DNA of 64,000 nt from Candidatus Hebobacterum abditum (GCA_029821875.1 JALGXW010000001.1:62001-126000), one strand, 5' to 3'; numbered from the stretch's first letter, positions 52,151 to 61,567 are shown. Notes: generated by a model from the sequence alone, not told the origin. A program made the numbers and translations.

Positions 52151-53884
52151 ATGAGAGAGCTGCGCGTTGCCCTTGCACAGATAAACGTGACCGTTGGCGA
52201 CCTCGACGGGAACGCTCAGCGGATCGTCGACTCGATCCGCGAGGCGGAGTCGCTCGGCGCGGATGTGGTCGCCTTCCCGGAGCTGGCCGTCACCGGCTAT
52301 CCGCCTGAGGATCTGCTGCTGAAGCCAGAATTCATCGCGGCCAACCAGAGAGCGCTGGCGTCCATCGCCGAGAAGACTGAAGACGTCGTAGCGGTGTGTG
52401 GCTTCGCGGATCGTGCCGACGATCTCTACAACGCGGCCGCTCTGCTGCGCCGCGGACAGCTGGCGGCCGTCTATCACAAGAACTACCTCCCCACCTACAG
52501 TGTCTTCGATGAGGACCGGTACTTTCGGGCGGGCAAGGAGCGGCCGGTCTTTCGCATCGGCGGCGGCATCGTAGGGGTCAGCGTGTGTGAAGACATATGG
52601 TATCCCGATGGCCCGCCAACCGAGCAGGCATTGGCGGGCGGCGCGGAGCTGCTGCTCAACATCTCGTCTTCGCCCTACTGCATGGGCCGCTTCGAGACGC
52701 GGCGAGAGATGCTCGCCACGCGCGCCTCGGACACCGGCGCATTCGTCGCCTACGTGAATCTGGTCGGCGGACAGGACGAGCTTGTCTTCGACGGTCAGAG
52801 CATGGTGTTCGCACCTGACGGCGAGCTTGTGGCCCGGGGCCCTGCCTTCGAAGAGACGATGCTCGTCGTCGATCTCGATCTCGAGGCCGCCTTCCAACAT
52901 CGGCTTCATGACCCCAGGCGGCGGAAGCGCACCTCCCCCTCTGACTCGGCTCCGCTAGTGATCAACGAGACGGTCAAGTCGGACAAGCCGGGCCTAGGCC
53001 GGCCGGTGATGGCCGAGCCACCGGTGAGTGAGGATGAAGTTTACCGTGCCCTCGTCATGGGGACCCGGGACTACGTCCGCAAGAACGGATTCCAGAGGGT
53101 CGTCATCGGGCTGAGCGGCGGCGTGGACTCTTCGGTGGTGGCGAGCATCGCGGCCGACGCGCTGGGGCCGGAGAATGTGGTCGGCGTGTCTATGCCCTCC
53201 CGCTATTCTTCAGATGGCAGCCGAACCGACGCGGAGGCGCTGGCGAAGGCTCTCGGCATTGAGCTACGGCTCGTGCAGATCGAAGACGTCCACGTCGCCT
53301 ACGAGTCGATGCTCGCGCCGCAGACGGAGGGCTCTCCCAGCATCGTCTTCGAGAACATCCAGGCCCGCATCCGTGGGAACATCTTGATGGCCCTGTCGAA
53401 CGCGCACGGCTGGCTCGTCCTCACAACTGGCAACAAGAGCGAGATATCGACCGGCTACTGCACCCTCTACGGCGACATGGCCGGCGGCTTCGCCGTCCTG
53501 CGGGATGTGCCGAAGACGCTCGTCTATGAGTTGGCGCGGTTCAAGAACGAGTCCGCGGGCCGGGAGATCATCCCCCAGAGCGTCATAGGCAAGGTGCCGT
53601 CGGCCGAGCTGCGTCCCGACCAGAAGGACACGGACTCGCTTCCGCCCTACGAGGTGCTCGACCCCATCCTGCGCGCCTATGTCGAGGAGGATCGCCCGGT
53701 CGCCGAGATCGTGGCGATGGGCAACGACCCGGAGGTCGTGGCCCGAGTGGTCGAGCTGGTGGACCACAACGAGTACAAGCGCCGCCAGGCGCCGCCTGGA
53801 CCGCGGATCACCTCCCGGGCCTTTGGCCGCGACCGGCGGCTGCCGATCACGAATCGGTTTCGAGGCGGTCCGCTGACGCGATAG
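52151..53884 (+). CDS. nadE: Glutamine-dependent NAD+ synthetase
   Basis: 577 residues; last step of NAD synthesis. The N-terminal nitrilase-type glutaminase has the triad Glu44 (FPELAVTG), Lys110 (HKNYLPTY) and Cys146 (SVCEDIWYP). The synthetase has the PP-loop GLSGGVDSS near 320 and TGNKSEISTGYCTLYGDMAGG. Normal two-domain length. It follows the PHP gene by 44 bases and ends next to a convergent gene. Confidence 0.96.
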   Translation: MRELRVALAQINVTVGDLDGNAQRIVDSIREAESLGADVVAFPELAVTGYPPEDLLLKPEFIAANQRALASIAEKTEDVVAVCGFADRADDLYNAAALLRRGQLAAVYHKNYLPTYSVFDEDRYFRAGKERPVFRIGGGIVGVSVCEDIWYPDGPPTEQALAGGAELLLNISSSPYCMGRFETRREMLATRASDTGAFVAYVNLVGGQDELVFDGQSMVFAPDGELVARGPAFEETMLVVDLDLEAAFQHRLHDPRRRKRTSPSDSAPLVINETVKSDKPGLGRPVMAEPPVSEDEVYRALVMGTRDYVRKNGFQRVVIGLSGGVDSSVVASIAADALGPENVVGVSMPSRYSSDGSRTDAEALAKALGIELRLVQIEDVHVAYESMLAPQTEGSPSIVFENIQARIRGNILMALSNAHGWLVLTTGNKSEISTGYCTLYGDMAGGFAVLRDVPKTLVYELARFKNESAGREIIPQSVIGKVPSAELRPDQKDTDSLPPYEVLDPILRAYVEEDRPVAEIVAMGNDPEVVARVVELVDHNEYKRRQAPPGPRITSRAFGRDRRLPITNRFRGGPLTR

Positions 53885-53908
53885 TGCCAGCGAGAGCTGT
53901 CCCGTCCG

Positions 53909-54712
53909 CTACCTGAACGGAGCGAACGCATCGGCGAGCCGCCTCATGCCCTCGGCCAGCACGCTGCCGTCTGAGCCCAGCCCGATGAAGGTGAAGCCGT
54001 CCTCTATGGTGCGCGCGATCTGGTCGGGGCTGTTGAGCAGTATCCCAGCGGCCTTCCCACGGTTCTTCGCCGCGTCGGCCACCCGCTTCAGGGCCTCCCG
54101 GAATCGCGGATGGTCGAACTGCTGCGGGATGCCCATACTCACGCTGAGGTCGAGCGGCCCGACGAACAGCACGTCCGCTCCGTCTACCGCTGCGATGTCG
54201 CCCACTACGTCGAGGGTCGCCTCGGTTTCGATCTGAAGCACGGTCAGCAGCCTCTCGTTCGCCGTGGCGAGGTAATCCGTGAAGCTCGCGCCGAAGTCGC
54301 AGGCCCGGTTGAGGCTGGCGGCGCCCCGAATCCCCTGGGGCGGATAGCGCATGGCCGCGACGGCCTGCTGGGCCTCGGCTTGGCTGGTGACATAGGGGAC
54401 GACCACGCCGGCCGCGCCGAGGTCGAGCACGCGCTTGAAGCGTGGCGCTTCGTTCCAGGCGATGCGGACGATGGGCGCGGCAGGCGTTCTCGCGACGGCC
54501 TGCAGTTGGTGCAGACAGCCCTCGTGGTCGCCCGCCCCATGCTCGAGGTCGATCACGACCCAATCGAAGCCGGCCGTGGCCGCGATCTCGGCCGTCATGC
54601 TCGAACCGAGGTTCAGCCAGGTGCCGGTCGCTAGCTCCCCCCGCAGAACTCGCTCTCGTATCCGCTGCATCAGATGGCTCCCGTACAGGACGTTGTCTGC
54701 GCGGTCTTCCAT
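53909..54712 (-). CDS. HpcH/HpaI-family aldolase
   Basis: 267 residues; class II (metal-dependent) pyruvate aldolase family. FDWVVIDLEHGAGDHEG, PIVRIAWNEAP, IQIETEATLDVV and DVLFVGPLDLSVSMGIP are family signatures with the metal-binding Glu (QIETE) and Asp (GPLDLS). Substrate could be a 2-keto-3-deoxy sugar acid or 4-hydroxy-2-oxo acid. It is divergent from a sugar isomerase gene, which suggests sugar catabolism. Confidence 0.9.
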   Translation of the reverse strand: MEDRADNVLYGSHLMQRIRERVLRGELATGTWLNLGSSMTAEIAATAGFDWVVIDLEHGAGDHEGCLHQLQAVARTPAAPIVRIAWNEAPRFKRVLDLGAAGVVVPYVTSQAEAQQAVAAMRYPPQGIRGAASLNRACDFGASFTDYLATANERLLTVLQIETEATLDVVGDIAAVDGADVLFVGPLDLSVSMGIPQQFDHPRFREALKRVADAAKNRGKAAGILLNSPDQIARTIEDGFTFIGLGSDGSVLAEGMRRLADAFAPFR

Positions 54713-54823
54713 GTCGAGCCTGCGCGTCCTCTAGGACCTGCCATGCAGGTGAGCCGTCACAGGCGGCAAACTACGGACCCCGACCTATGGCTGAACTGCG
54801 GCGCAGCGGGAGGAAAGAGAAGC

Positions 54824-55660
54824 GTGGAGATCGGATTGCTGACAGCCCCCCTCGGGGACAAGAGCCTGGAATGGGTAGCTGACTTCGCACATGTGCACGG
54901 CTTCGGTGCCCTCGAAGTGGTCGCGCGGCCGGGCGGCGGGCACATTGATACCGCAACCCTCACGGAGGAGAAGGCCGGGCAGATCAAGGACCTCGTCCAC
55001 CGGGGCGGCGTCCGGATTTCGAGCCTCGCCTGCTACGTGAATCTGCTCGAGCCGGATGCAGCGAAGCGCTCCCAGTTGGCAGAGGACATGCGTTCCGTCA
55101 TCGACGCCGCGCAGGCCCTGGGAGTTGAGGTGGTGTGCACGCTGGCCGGCATGCCGATGCCGGGCAAGGACAAGATGGCGACCATCGAGGATGACTTCCC
55201 GGCCGTGTTTGCGCCACTGACGGAGTACGCGGGCGAGCGGAACGTGAAGATAGCTTTCGAGAACTGGTTCGCGACCAACCTGCAGAACCTGGCCCACTGG
55301 GAGCGCGTCTTCGAGGTCGTGCCGGCGCCGAACCTCGGGCTGAACTACGACCCCTCCCACCTCCTCTGGCAGGGAATCGACTACCTCGAGGCAGTCGAAG
55401 ACTTCCGGGACCGCATCTACCATGCCCATGCCAAAGACACTGAGATCAAGCAGCACATGCTGCGGCGGCTGGGCAATCAGTCGATGGAGTGGTGGCGGTA
55501 CTGCATCCCGGGCTACGGTGAGGTGGACTGGGGTGTCCTCATCGCTCGCCTGCGCGATGTCGGATACGATGGCGTGCTCAGTATCGAGCACGAGGACCGC
55601 GCCTTCGGTGTGGAGGAGGGCTTCATCAAGGGGCAGCGGTATCTGGCGCAGTACCTGTAG
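54824..55660 (+). CDS. Xylose-isomerase-like sugar phosphate isomerase/epimerase
   Basis: 278 residues from a GTG at 54824 with GGGAGGAAAGAG upstream. TIM-barrel metal site residues: KIAFENWF (Glu), LNYDPSHL (Asp), YHAHAKDTE (His) and LSIEHEDR (Glu). The longer upstream open frame lacks support. Substrate is unknown; such enzymes act on inositol, hydroxypyruvate or keto sugars. Divergent from the HpaI aldolase gene by about 110 bases. Confidence 0.88.
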   Translation: MEIGLLTAPLGDKSLEWVADFAHVHGFGALEVVARPGGGHIDTATLTEEKAGQIKDLVHRGGVRISSLACYVNLLEPDAAKRSQLAEDMRSVIDAAQALGVEVVCTLAGMPMPGKDKMATIEDDFPAVFAPLTEYAGERNVKIAFENWFATNLQNLAHWERVFEVVPAPNLGLNYDPSHLLWQGIDYLEAVEDFRDRIYHAHAKDTEIKQHMLRRLGNQSMEWWRYCIPGYGEVDWGVLIARLRDVGYDGVLSIEHEDRAFGVEEGFIKGQRYLAQYL

Positions 55661-55698
55661 ACCGCAGTCTGCTGTCATCAGAGCCGAACCGGGTCGCG

Positions 55699-55728
55699 TT
55701 GACGCCCTTTCTTGCGGCGTGCTAGAAT
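55699..55728 (+). promoter_or_regulatory. Promoter of the rarA operon
   Basis: TTGACG, 18-bp spacer, TAGAAT preceded by TGC (extended -10). Transcription would start near 55735, only about 11 bases ahead of the rarA ATG. Confidence 0.7.
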
Positions 55729-55745
55729 CCCCGCGGAGATGATCT

Positions 55746-57131
55746 ATGGGTGGTGAGGAGGCGGCGGGGAGCCTGTTCCCGGAGGAGCGGCGGGCCGCGC
55801 AGGAGGCCAAGACGCAGGCCATGCCGCTCGCCGCGCGTATGCGGCCGCGCATGCTTGACGAATTCGTGGGGCAGGAGCAGATCGCCGGGCCCGGCACCTA
55901 CCTGCGGCAGGCCATTGAGGAGGACGAGCTCTCGTCCGTGATCTTCTACGGGCCTGCGGGGACGGGCAAGAGCACCCTCGCTCACATCATCGCCCATTAC
56001 ACGAAGGCTCAATTCGAACCCTACAGCGCGGTCACGTCCGGAGTAGCCGACATCCGCCGGGTCACACAGCAGGCCAGGAAGCGGATGCAGGTGCAGGGGC
56101 GGAGGACGATCCTCTTCGTCGATGAGATCCACCGCTTCAACAAGGCGCAGCAGGACGCATTCCTGCCCTTCGTGGAGGACGGCACGATCATCCTCATCGG
56201 CTCCACCACTGAGAATCCTTTCTTCGAGATCAACGCGCCGCTGGTGAGCCGCTCCCGCATCTTCGTCTTCGAGCCGCTGACTGCCGAGCAGGTCGGCACG
56301 ATTGTCGACCGGACCCTGGCCGATGCAGAACGCGGCCTCGGTGGGCAGAACATCGAGGTGACAGCGGAGGCGCGAGAGCACATCGTCAACCTGGCCAATG
56401 GCGACGCGCGGGCGGCGCTCAACGCGCTGGAGGCGGCCGCGCAGCAGGCCGCGGCTGGGCGGGACAAGCGTGTGGTCACGCTGGAGATGGTGGAGGACGC
56501 CGCTCAGCGCCGGGCACTCACGTACGACAAGGCCGGCGACACTCACTACGATGTGATTTCCGCCTACATCAAGAGCATGCGCGGCGGAGACCCGGACGCG
56601 GCCCTCTACTGGCTGGCACGGATGATCTCGGCGGGGGAGGACCCGCGGTTCATCGCCCGGCGGCTGGTGATACAGGCGGCGGAGGACGTCGGCAACGCCG
56701 ACCCGATGGCGCTCATGGTCGCCACCGCGGCCGCGCACGCGGTGGAGTATGTAGGTCTGCCAGAGGCCCAGATCCCGCTCGCCCAAGCGACAGCCTATGT
56801 CGCTGCCGCGCCCAAGAGCAACGCCTCCTATCTGGCCATCGCCCGGGCGATGGAGGATGTGCGGAATCGAGTGGTTCCCCTCGTGCCGAAGCACCTGCGG
56901 GACGCGAACTACCCCGGCGCGAAGCAGTTCGGGCACGGCGACGGCTACCAGTACCCCCACGACCTTCCGGGGCACTTCGTCTCACAGGAGTACCTGCCGA
57001 AGGGCACCAAGTCGCGCCGCTACTACGAGCCGGCCGAGCAGGGCTACGAGAAGAAGATCAAAGCGCGGCTGGAGGAGTGGCGCCGGCGGCGCCGCGAAGC
57101 GGGAGGGGACGAGGGGTCCGCGAACCCATGA
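55746..57131 (+). CDS. rarA: Replication-associated recombination protein A (RarA/MgsA)
   Basis: 461-residue AAA+ ATPase acting at stalled replication forks. N-terminal LAARMRPRMLDEFVGQEQ, Walker A GPAGTGKST (about 69-77), Walker B DEIHRFNKAQQDAFLP and the ISSTTENPFFEIN-type sensor (as IGSTTENPFFEI) are present. The C-terminal tetramerisation and helical domains include YDVISAYIKSMRGGDPDAALYWLARM. The stop overlaps mnmA (ATGA). Confidence 0.95.
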   Translation: MGGEEAAGSLFPEERRAAQEAKTQAMPLAARMRPRMLDEFVGQEQIAGPGTYLRQAIEEDELSSVIFYGPAGTGKSTLAHIIAHYTKAQFEPYSAVTSGVADIRRVTQQARKRMQVQGRRTILFVDEIHRFNKAQQDAFLPFVEDGTIILIGSTTENPFFEINAPLVSRSRIFVFEPLTAEQVGTIVDRTLADAERGLGGQNIEVTAEAREHIVNLANGDARAALNALEAAAQQAAAGRDKRVVTLEMVEDAAQRRALTYDKAGDTHYDVISAYIKSMRGGDPDAALYWLARMISAGEDPRFIARRLVIQAAEDVGNADPMALMVATAAAHAVEYVGLPEAQIPLAQATAYVAAAPKSNASYLAIARAMEDVRNRVVPLVPKHLRDANYPGAKQFGHGDGYQYPHDLPGHFVSQEYLPKGTKSRRYYEPAEQGYEKKIKARLEEWRRRRREAGGDEGSANP

Positions 57132-58219
57132 GCGGACGGCGCGTCGCTGTCGCGATGAGCGGCGGGGTGGACAGTTCAGTCGCGGCAGCGCTTCTGCTGG
57201 AGCAGGGGTGTGAGGTCGTCGGGTTCACGATGCAGATCTGGCCCCGTGAGGCGGAGGAGAGCGCGCCACCGGGACTGCGGGGGTGCTGCGGACTGGAGGC
57301 GATCGACTCGGCCAAACGCGTGGCCAGCACTCTCGGCATCCGGCACTACGTACTGAACCTCCGCGAACCGTTCGAGCAACTAGTGATAGATCCATTCTGC
57401 GACGAGTACGCCGCGGGCCGAACTCCCAACCCCTGCATTCGGTGTAACACCTTCGTGAAGTTCGGCCCGCTGTTGAGGCGGGCGGCCGAGGTCGAGGCGG
57501 CGAAGCTGGCCACGGGCCACTACGCCGGGACGGCATATGACGAGCAGTCGGACAGATGGCAACTGCTCTGTGGGGCCGACGAGGCGAAGGACCAGTCGTA
57601 CAGCCTCTACTCACTCAGTCAGGGGCAACTGTCGCGAGCGATGTTCCCTCTGGGCGAGATGACGAAGAAGGAGGTGCGGAGCAAAGCCGGCGAGCTCGGT
57701 TTGCCGTCGGCGGATCGGCCTGAGAGCCAGGAGGTTTGCTTCCTCTTCGGGGAGAGCTACCGGGAGTATCTGGCGCGTCAGCGGCCCGAGCTCGTTCGAC
57801 CTGGTCCCATCGTTGACAGCGAGGGCAGGCAGGTCGGGCGGCACCGGGGCACGGCTTTCTACACAGTCGGGCAGCGGGAGGGCCTCGGCGTCTCCCGTCA
57901 CACACCTCTGTATGTGACTGATATTGATGTGGGCTCCAATCGCCTGGTCGTCGGCGAAGCGGAAGAGGCGGCGGCGCGCGGTCTCGTGATGGGCGACGTC
58001 AACTACGTGTCTATTGCGGATCTGCCAACGGAGGGGAGGCAGCTGAGAGCGAAGATCCGATCCGCAGGTCGCGCCGCGGCCTGCGTCGCGCGACCCGATG
58101 GAGACGGCGTGCGGGTGGAGTTCTCGGCCCCGCAGTGGGCTGTGTCTCCCGGGCAGGCCGCCGTGTGTTACGAAGGCGACGCAGTGGCGTTCGGCGGGAT
58201 CATCGAAGCTGGATTCTGA
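57128..58219 (+). CDS. mnmA: tRNA-specific 2-thiouridylase MnmA
   Basis: Makes the 2-thiouridine at U34 of tRNA Lys/Glu/Gln. 363 residues from the ATG at 57128. The PP-loop is AMSGGVDSS (9-17), the two catalytic cysteines are Cys103 (NPCIRCN) and Cys204 (SQEVCFLF), and KDQSYSLYSL and the C-terminal beta-barrel are intact. Overlaps rarA by four bases. Sulfur comes from an IscS-type donor not in this window. Confidence 0.96.
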   Translation: MSGRRVAVAMSGGVDSSVAAALLLEQGCEVVGFTMQIWPREAEESAPPGLRGCCGLEAIDSAKRVASTLGIRHYVLNLREPFEQLVIDPFCDEYAAGRTPNPCIRCNTFVKFGPLLRRAAEVEAAKLATGHYAGTAYDEQSDRWQLLCGADEAKDQSYSLYSLSQGQLSRAMFPLGEMTKKEVRSKAGELGLPSADRPESQEVCFLFGESYREYLARQRPELVRPGPIVDSEGRQVGRHRGTAFYTVGQREGLGVSRHTPLYVTDIDVGSNRLVVGEAEEAAARGLVMGDVNYVSIADLPTEGRQLRAKIRSAGRAAACVARPDGDGVRVEFSAPQWAVSPGQAAVCYEGDAVAFGGIIEAGF

Positions 58220-58233
58220 GGAGGGACTCGTCG

Positions 58234-58647
58234 ATGGAGAAGGTGGCGTTGGGGGCAGCAACGCTGGCTGCTCTACTAGTCGCTGTGGTCGCGATCAGGC
58301 TGTACATACTAATCTCGCGCGCGCAGTCGGCAGTCGACCGGCTCGAGCGCCTGGTGGAATCGGAGGCGGTGTCGGCTGTGCGTGCCTGGGAGGGGGCGGC
58401 GCGAGGGGTTAGGGAGGCGGCAGGGAAGTTAGGAGCCGGGCTGGAGTCTCTGGCGAGCGCCCTGCGCCGATTGGATCGAGTCACCGAGAAGCTGGAGCCA
58501 GAGGTGCTTCGCCTGACGGCGATTCAGCCCGCCGTGGCCAAGGTGGCCTCGTGGCTGGGCGGCGTCAGCAAGGGCCTGGCAGACGTCATGGGGCGCCGGC
58601 CCAAGACGAAGGCGGCCGGAGAGGGCGTCGAGACAGAGGCCGGGTAG
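58234..58647 (+). CDS. One-TM coiled-coil protein (DUF948-like)
   Basis: 137 residues from the ATG at 58234, with GAGGAGGG upstream. A TM helix at about 5-24 (ALGAATLAALLVAVVAIRLYI) is followed by a long helical, coiled-coil tail (AQSAVDRLERLVESEAV; LASALRRLDRVTEKLEPE), similar to DUF948 proteins. Function unknown. It sits 14 bases after mnmA and before the anti-anti-sigma gene. Confidence 0.7.
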   Translation: MEKVALGAATLAALLVAVVAIRLYILISRAQSAVDRLERLVESEAVSAVRAWEGAARGVREAAGKLGAGLESLASALRRLDRVTEKLEPEVLRLTAIQPAVAKVASWLGGVSKGLADVMGRRPKTKAAGEGVETEAG

Positions 58648-58656
58648 GAGAGCCAG

Positions 58657-59010
58657 ATGACCACGCCGCTGAAGATCGCCTCCCGAACAGAGGGTAAGGA
58701 CACGGCCATTCTGTCGCTTACCGGTGAGGTGGACGTGGCGAACGCCGGCCGGGTCCGCGACGCCGGCCTCAAGCTGATCTCAGACGGAATCAAGCATTTG
58801 ATCATCGATCTAAGCCCTACCGACTATATGGACAGCACGGGTTTGGGAACGCTTGTCGGGCTGCACAAGCGCCTCGTGGAGTCGGAGGGAGAGCTGATCG
58901 TCGCCGGGCCGCAGCCTCGGGTAGAGCGGTTGTTCGAGATTACGGGCCTGACTCAGGTCTTTAGAATCTTCGATGACGTGGACGCTGCTCTGAAGGAGGT
59001 GCGGGGATGA
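58657..59010 (+). CDS. Anti-sigma factor antagonist (RsbV/SpoIIAA-like STAS)
   Basis: 117 residues. The STAS motif is LSLTGEVDVANAGRV near 19 and DSTGLGTLVGLH with phosphorylatable Ser60. In partner-switching it binds the anti-sigma kinase when not phosphorylated and frees the sigma factor. It overlaps the next gene (the kinase) by 4 bases, and the sigma factor follows. Good ribosome site (GGAGAGCCAG). Confidence 0.9.
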   Translation: MTTPLKIASRTEGKDTAILSLTGEVDVANAGRVRDAGLKLISDGIKHLIIDLSPTDYMDSTGLGTLVGLHKRLVESEGELIVAGPQPRVERLFEITGLTQVFRIFDDVDAALKEVRG

Positions 59011-59435
59011 AGACGACGACCCCCGACCAGGTGGAGATTCGGCTCCCGCGCAGGGCCGAGTTCGTGCGGGTGGCGCGGATGGCCGCGTGCGCGGTGGCCT
59101 CCCAGCTCGACTTCACCTATGACGTTGTCAAGGACGTAGAGCTCGCCGTGGGAGAGGCGTGCGCGAACGCCGTGGAGCACGTCGCCGAAGAGGGCTGCAA
59201 TGAGATCTTGGTCAGGTTCGGCATCGATCCCACGCAGCTCACAATTGAGGTCCTCGACCGGGGACAGGGGTTTGACCCGAACGAGGCCGGAGGCGGGCGG
59301 GAGCAGGACTGGGATGACCCCGGCGGGCTGGGGCTTGGACTTGTGGTCATCAGGGAACTGATGGACGACATGGTCATTGAGTGCGACGAGGCGACCGGGA
59401 CCTGTGTCCGGATGGTGAAGTACAGGTCGAGGTAG
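59007..59435 (+). CDS. Anti-sigma factor Ser kinase (RsbW/SpoIIAB-like)
   Basis: 142-residue GHKL ATPase: N-box ELAVGEACANAVEH with Glu50 and Asn54, G1 box VLDRGQGFDP, and GLGLGLVVIRELMDDM (G2). It should bind and inhibit the sigma factor encoded next door and phosphorylate the STAS protein. ATG overlaps the STAS stop by four bases. Confidence 0.9.
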   Translation: MKTTTPDQVEIRLPRRAEFVRVARMAACAVASQLDFTYDVVKDVELAVGEACANAVEHVAEEGCNEILVRFGIDPTQLTIEVLDRGQGFDPNEAGGGREQDWDDPGGLGLGLVVIRELMDDMVIECDEATGTCVRMVKYRSR

Positions 59436-59440
59436 GGCAC

Positions 59441-60259
59441 ATGACCCCGCGGAAGGCCGCGGAAGCGAAAGAGGTCGAGGAGAAGGCGAAGGCCGGAACC
59501 AGGCCGGGCCGGGACGCGGCCACGCCAGAGCTCTTCACGAAGTTCCAGCAAACCCGCGATCCGCAGGTGCGGGAAGAGCTGATACTGGCCCACATGAACC
59601 TCGTGCGCTACCTCGCGCGGAAGTTCGCCAATCGGGGTGAGCCCCTGGAGGACCTGATTCAGGTCGGGATGGTTGGCCTCATCAATGCCATAGACCGATT
59701 CGATTCGAGCCGCGGCATTCGGTTTGCGACCTACGCCACTCCGACGATCCTGGGGGAGATCAGGCGCTACTTCCGTGACCGGGGATGGGCCGTGAAGGTG
59801 CCCCGCCGGCTGCAGGAGCTCAATCTGGCGGCCAACAAGGTGGTCGATGAACTGACTCAGCGACTGACCCGGCCGCCTACGGTTCGCGAGATCGCGTCGG
59901 AGATGGACGTCACCGAGACCGAGGCCCTGGAGGCGATGGAGCTCAGCGAGATGTACGAGCTGCCTTCTCTCGATGGCGAACTCGGCGCGGAGTCCGACGA
60001 GGCGCGGAGCCGACTGCAGGACTATGTCGGACACGTGGATGAGGAGATCGAGCAGTTCGAGCGGAAGAGCCGACTGGCCGAAGCGCTGCGAGCCCTATCG
60101 CCGCGGGAGCAGAGCATCATAAAGATGCGCTTCTTCGACAACCTGTCTCAGACGCAGGTCGCCCAGGAGCTCAACATATCGCAGATGCATGTCTCGCGGC
60201 TCCAACAGCGAGCCCTGGCGAAGCTGCGAGAGCTGCTCCGCGAGCAGGAGAACGAGTGA
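59441..60259 (+). CDS. Sigma-B/F/G-type alternative sigma factor
   Basis: 272 residues from the ATG at 59441 (GAGGTAGGGCAC upstream). Region 2 is HMNLVRYLARKFANRGEPLEDLIQVGMVGLINAIDRFDSSRG, split here as HMNLVRYLARKF and EDLIQVGMVGLINAIDRF. Region 3 has RRLQELNLAANKVVDELT. Region 4 has LSPREQSIIKMRFFDNLSQTQ with the HTH QVAQELNISQMHVSRLQQRA. Regulated by the two upstream genes. Its own promoters are not defined. Confidence 0.92.
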   Translation: MTPRKAAEAKEVEEKAKAGTRPGRDAATPELFTKFQQTRDPQVREELILAHMNLVRYLARKFANRGEPLEDLIQVGMVGLINAIDRFDSSRGIRFATYATPTILGEIRRYFRDRGWAVKVPRRLQELNLAANKVVDELTQRLTRPPTVREIASEMDVTETEALEAMELSEMYELPSLDGELGAESDEARSRLQDYVGHVDEEIEQFERKSRLAEALRALSPREQSIIKMRFFDNLSQTQVAQELNISQMHVSRLQQRALAKLRELLREQENE

Positions 60260-60343
60260 CGGGGGCACGGGGGGGCTGGGGGATGGCGCCCGGCGGTTTG
60301 GGATGGCGTCAGGCTGGGAGCGAGCACATCGGGGAGGTACAGC

Positions 60344-61555
60344 TTGGACCTGCCAACAGCTGTTGTCGCCCTCATAGCGGTCGCAGTCATTGCTTACATC
60401 GTGACTATCGTTCACGCCGCGACGACGCGTACGCTTGGGCTCCAATCGGAGACTTACCGGCCTGAAGAAAGGCTGCTCGCCTGGCCGAAGTGGCTCTTCG
60501 GCCTCATCGGCGTGCTGCTGGTCATCTGGCTGCTCTATCGTGTACGCGGGATACTTCTCCCCTTCGTGCTGGGAGCGCTCATCGCTTACCTGTTGAATCC
60601 CGGCATCGCGCGCCTCGAACGGAAGGGGTGGAGGCGAGGCAGAGCGATTCTCGTTGTGTTCGGCGTCTTCCTGGCGCTATTAGTGCTGGCCGTCATCCTC
60701 CTCGTTCCCCAATTCATCACCGATGCGAACAACCTGGTCCAGGAGTACGAGTACTACGCGAAGGCGTCGCGGCAGCTGTGGGAGTCGCTGAGGGAGACCG
60801 TCGAGGGTTGGGGTCAGGTCGTGGGCATGCTTCCGGAGGAGGTGCGCAGCGCGTTCAGCGACTTGGCGGACGCAGCTCAAGCGTATGGCCGTAATGTCCT
60901 GAGCAAGAGCATCATATGGCTCAACCGATCGGTCGTTCTCGTGTCTCTGCTGGTGATCACCCCGGTCGTGGCCTTCTGGGTGCTGCGCGACTACCAGAGG
61001 CTGGGGCAGCGACTGCTTCGCGCAGTGCCTGAGCCGCGTCGGCGCGCCCTGGTGGAGGTGCTCGGAGAGATCAACAAGCTTGTGGGGAGCTACCTCCTCG
61101 GCATGGTCACTATGATGGTCGTTGTCGGGATCTTCGCCATCATCGTGCTCACGGCCACGGGTGTCCCCTTCTCGGTGCTGCTCGGCATCATGACGGGCGT
61201 GCTCTACGTGATCCCCTACATCGGGTTCCCGGCCGCCATGATCGTCATTGTCGTCACGATGGCCGTCACTGACAAGGGCCTCGCTATGATCCTGGTCACG
61301 CTGGGCATCATGATGGCGGGCAACATCGCCTTTGATTACGGTGTTCAGCCGAGGGTCATCGGAAAGCGGGTGGGGCTCCATCCGCTCGTCGTGATTTTCT
61401 CGATCCTCGCCGGGGCCAGCCTCCTCGGCTTCGTGGGGATCGTGCTGGCCGTCCCGGTTGCGGGGTCGATTAAGGTCGTCTTGCTCCACTTCTGGCCGGA
61501 GCTCTTCTCTTCCGAGGGCGAGGTCGCTCAGGCCGGGGATGCAGAGACCGGATGA
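60344..61555 (+). CDS. AI-2E family transporter (PerM-like)
   Basis: 403 residues; TTG start with GGGGAGGTACAGC upstream. About eight TM helices; the family motif FWVLRDYQRLGQRLLRAVPEPRRR is in the middle loop, and the C-terminal helices have GILYVIPYIGFPAA-like sequence (GVLYVIPYIGFPAAM). The family includes Na+/H+ antiporters and putative efflux permeases; substrate unknown. It follows the sigma factor by 84 bases in the rarA operon. Confidence 0.88.
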   Translation: MDLPTAVVALIAVAVIAYIVTIVHAATTRTLGLQSETYRPEERLLAWPKWLFGLIGVLLVIWLLYRVRGILLPFVLGALIAYLLNPGIARLERKGWRRGRAILVVFGVFLALLVLAVILLVPQFITDANNLVQEYEYYAKASRQLWESLRETVEGWGQVVGMLPEEVRSAFSDLADAAQAYGRNVLSKSIIWLNRSVVLVSLLVITPVVAFWVLRDYQRLGQRLLRAVPEPRRRALVEVLGEINKLVGSYLLGMVTMMVVVGIFAIIVLTATGVPFSVLLGIMTGVLYVIPYIGFPAAMIVIVVTMAVTDKGLAMILVTLGIMMAGNIAFDYGVQPRVIGKRVGLHPLVVIFSILAGASLLGFVGIVLAVPVAGSIKVVLLHFWPELFSSEGEVAQAGDAETG

Positions 61556-61558
61556 GTC

Positions 61559-61567
61559 TGCTATAAT
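61559..61567 (+). promoter_or_regulatory. Extended -10 promoter element of alaS
   Basis: TGCTATAAT: a perfect TATAAT (61562-61567) with TGN just before it. No clear -35 is present, as is usual for extended -10 promoters. Start of transcription near 61574. Confidence 0.55.
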
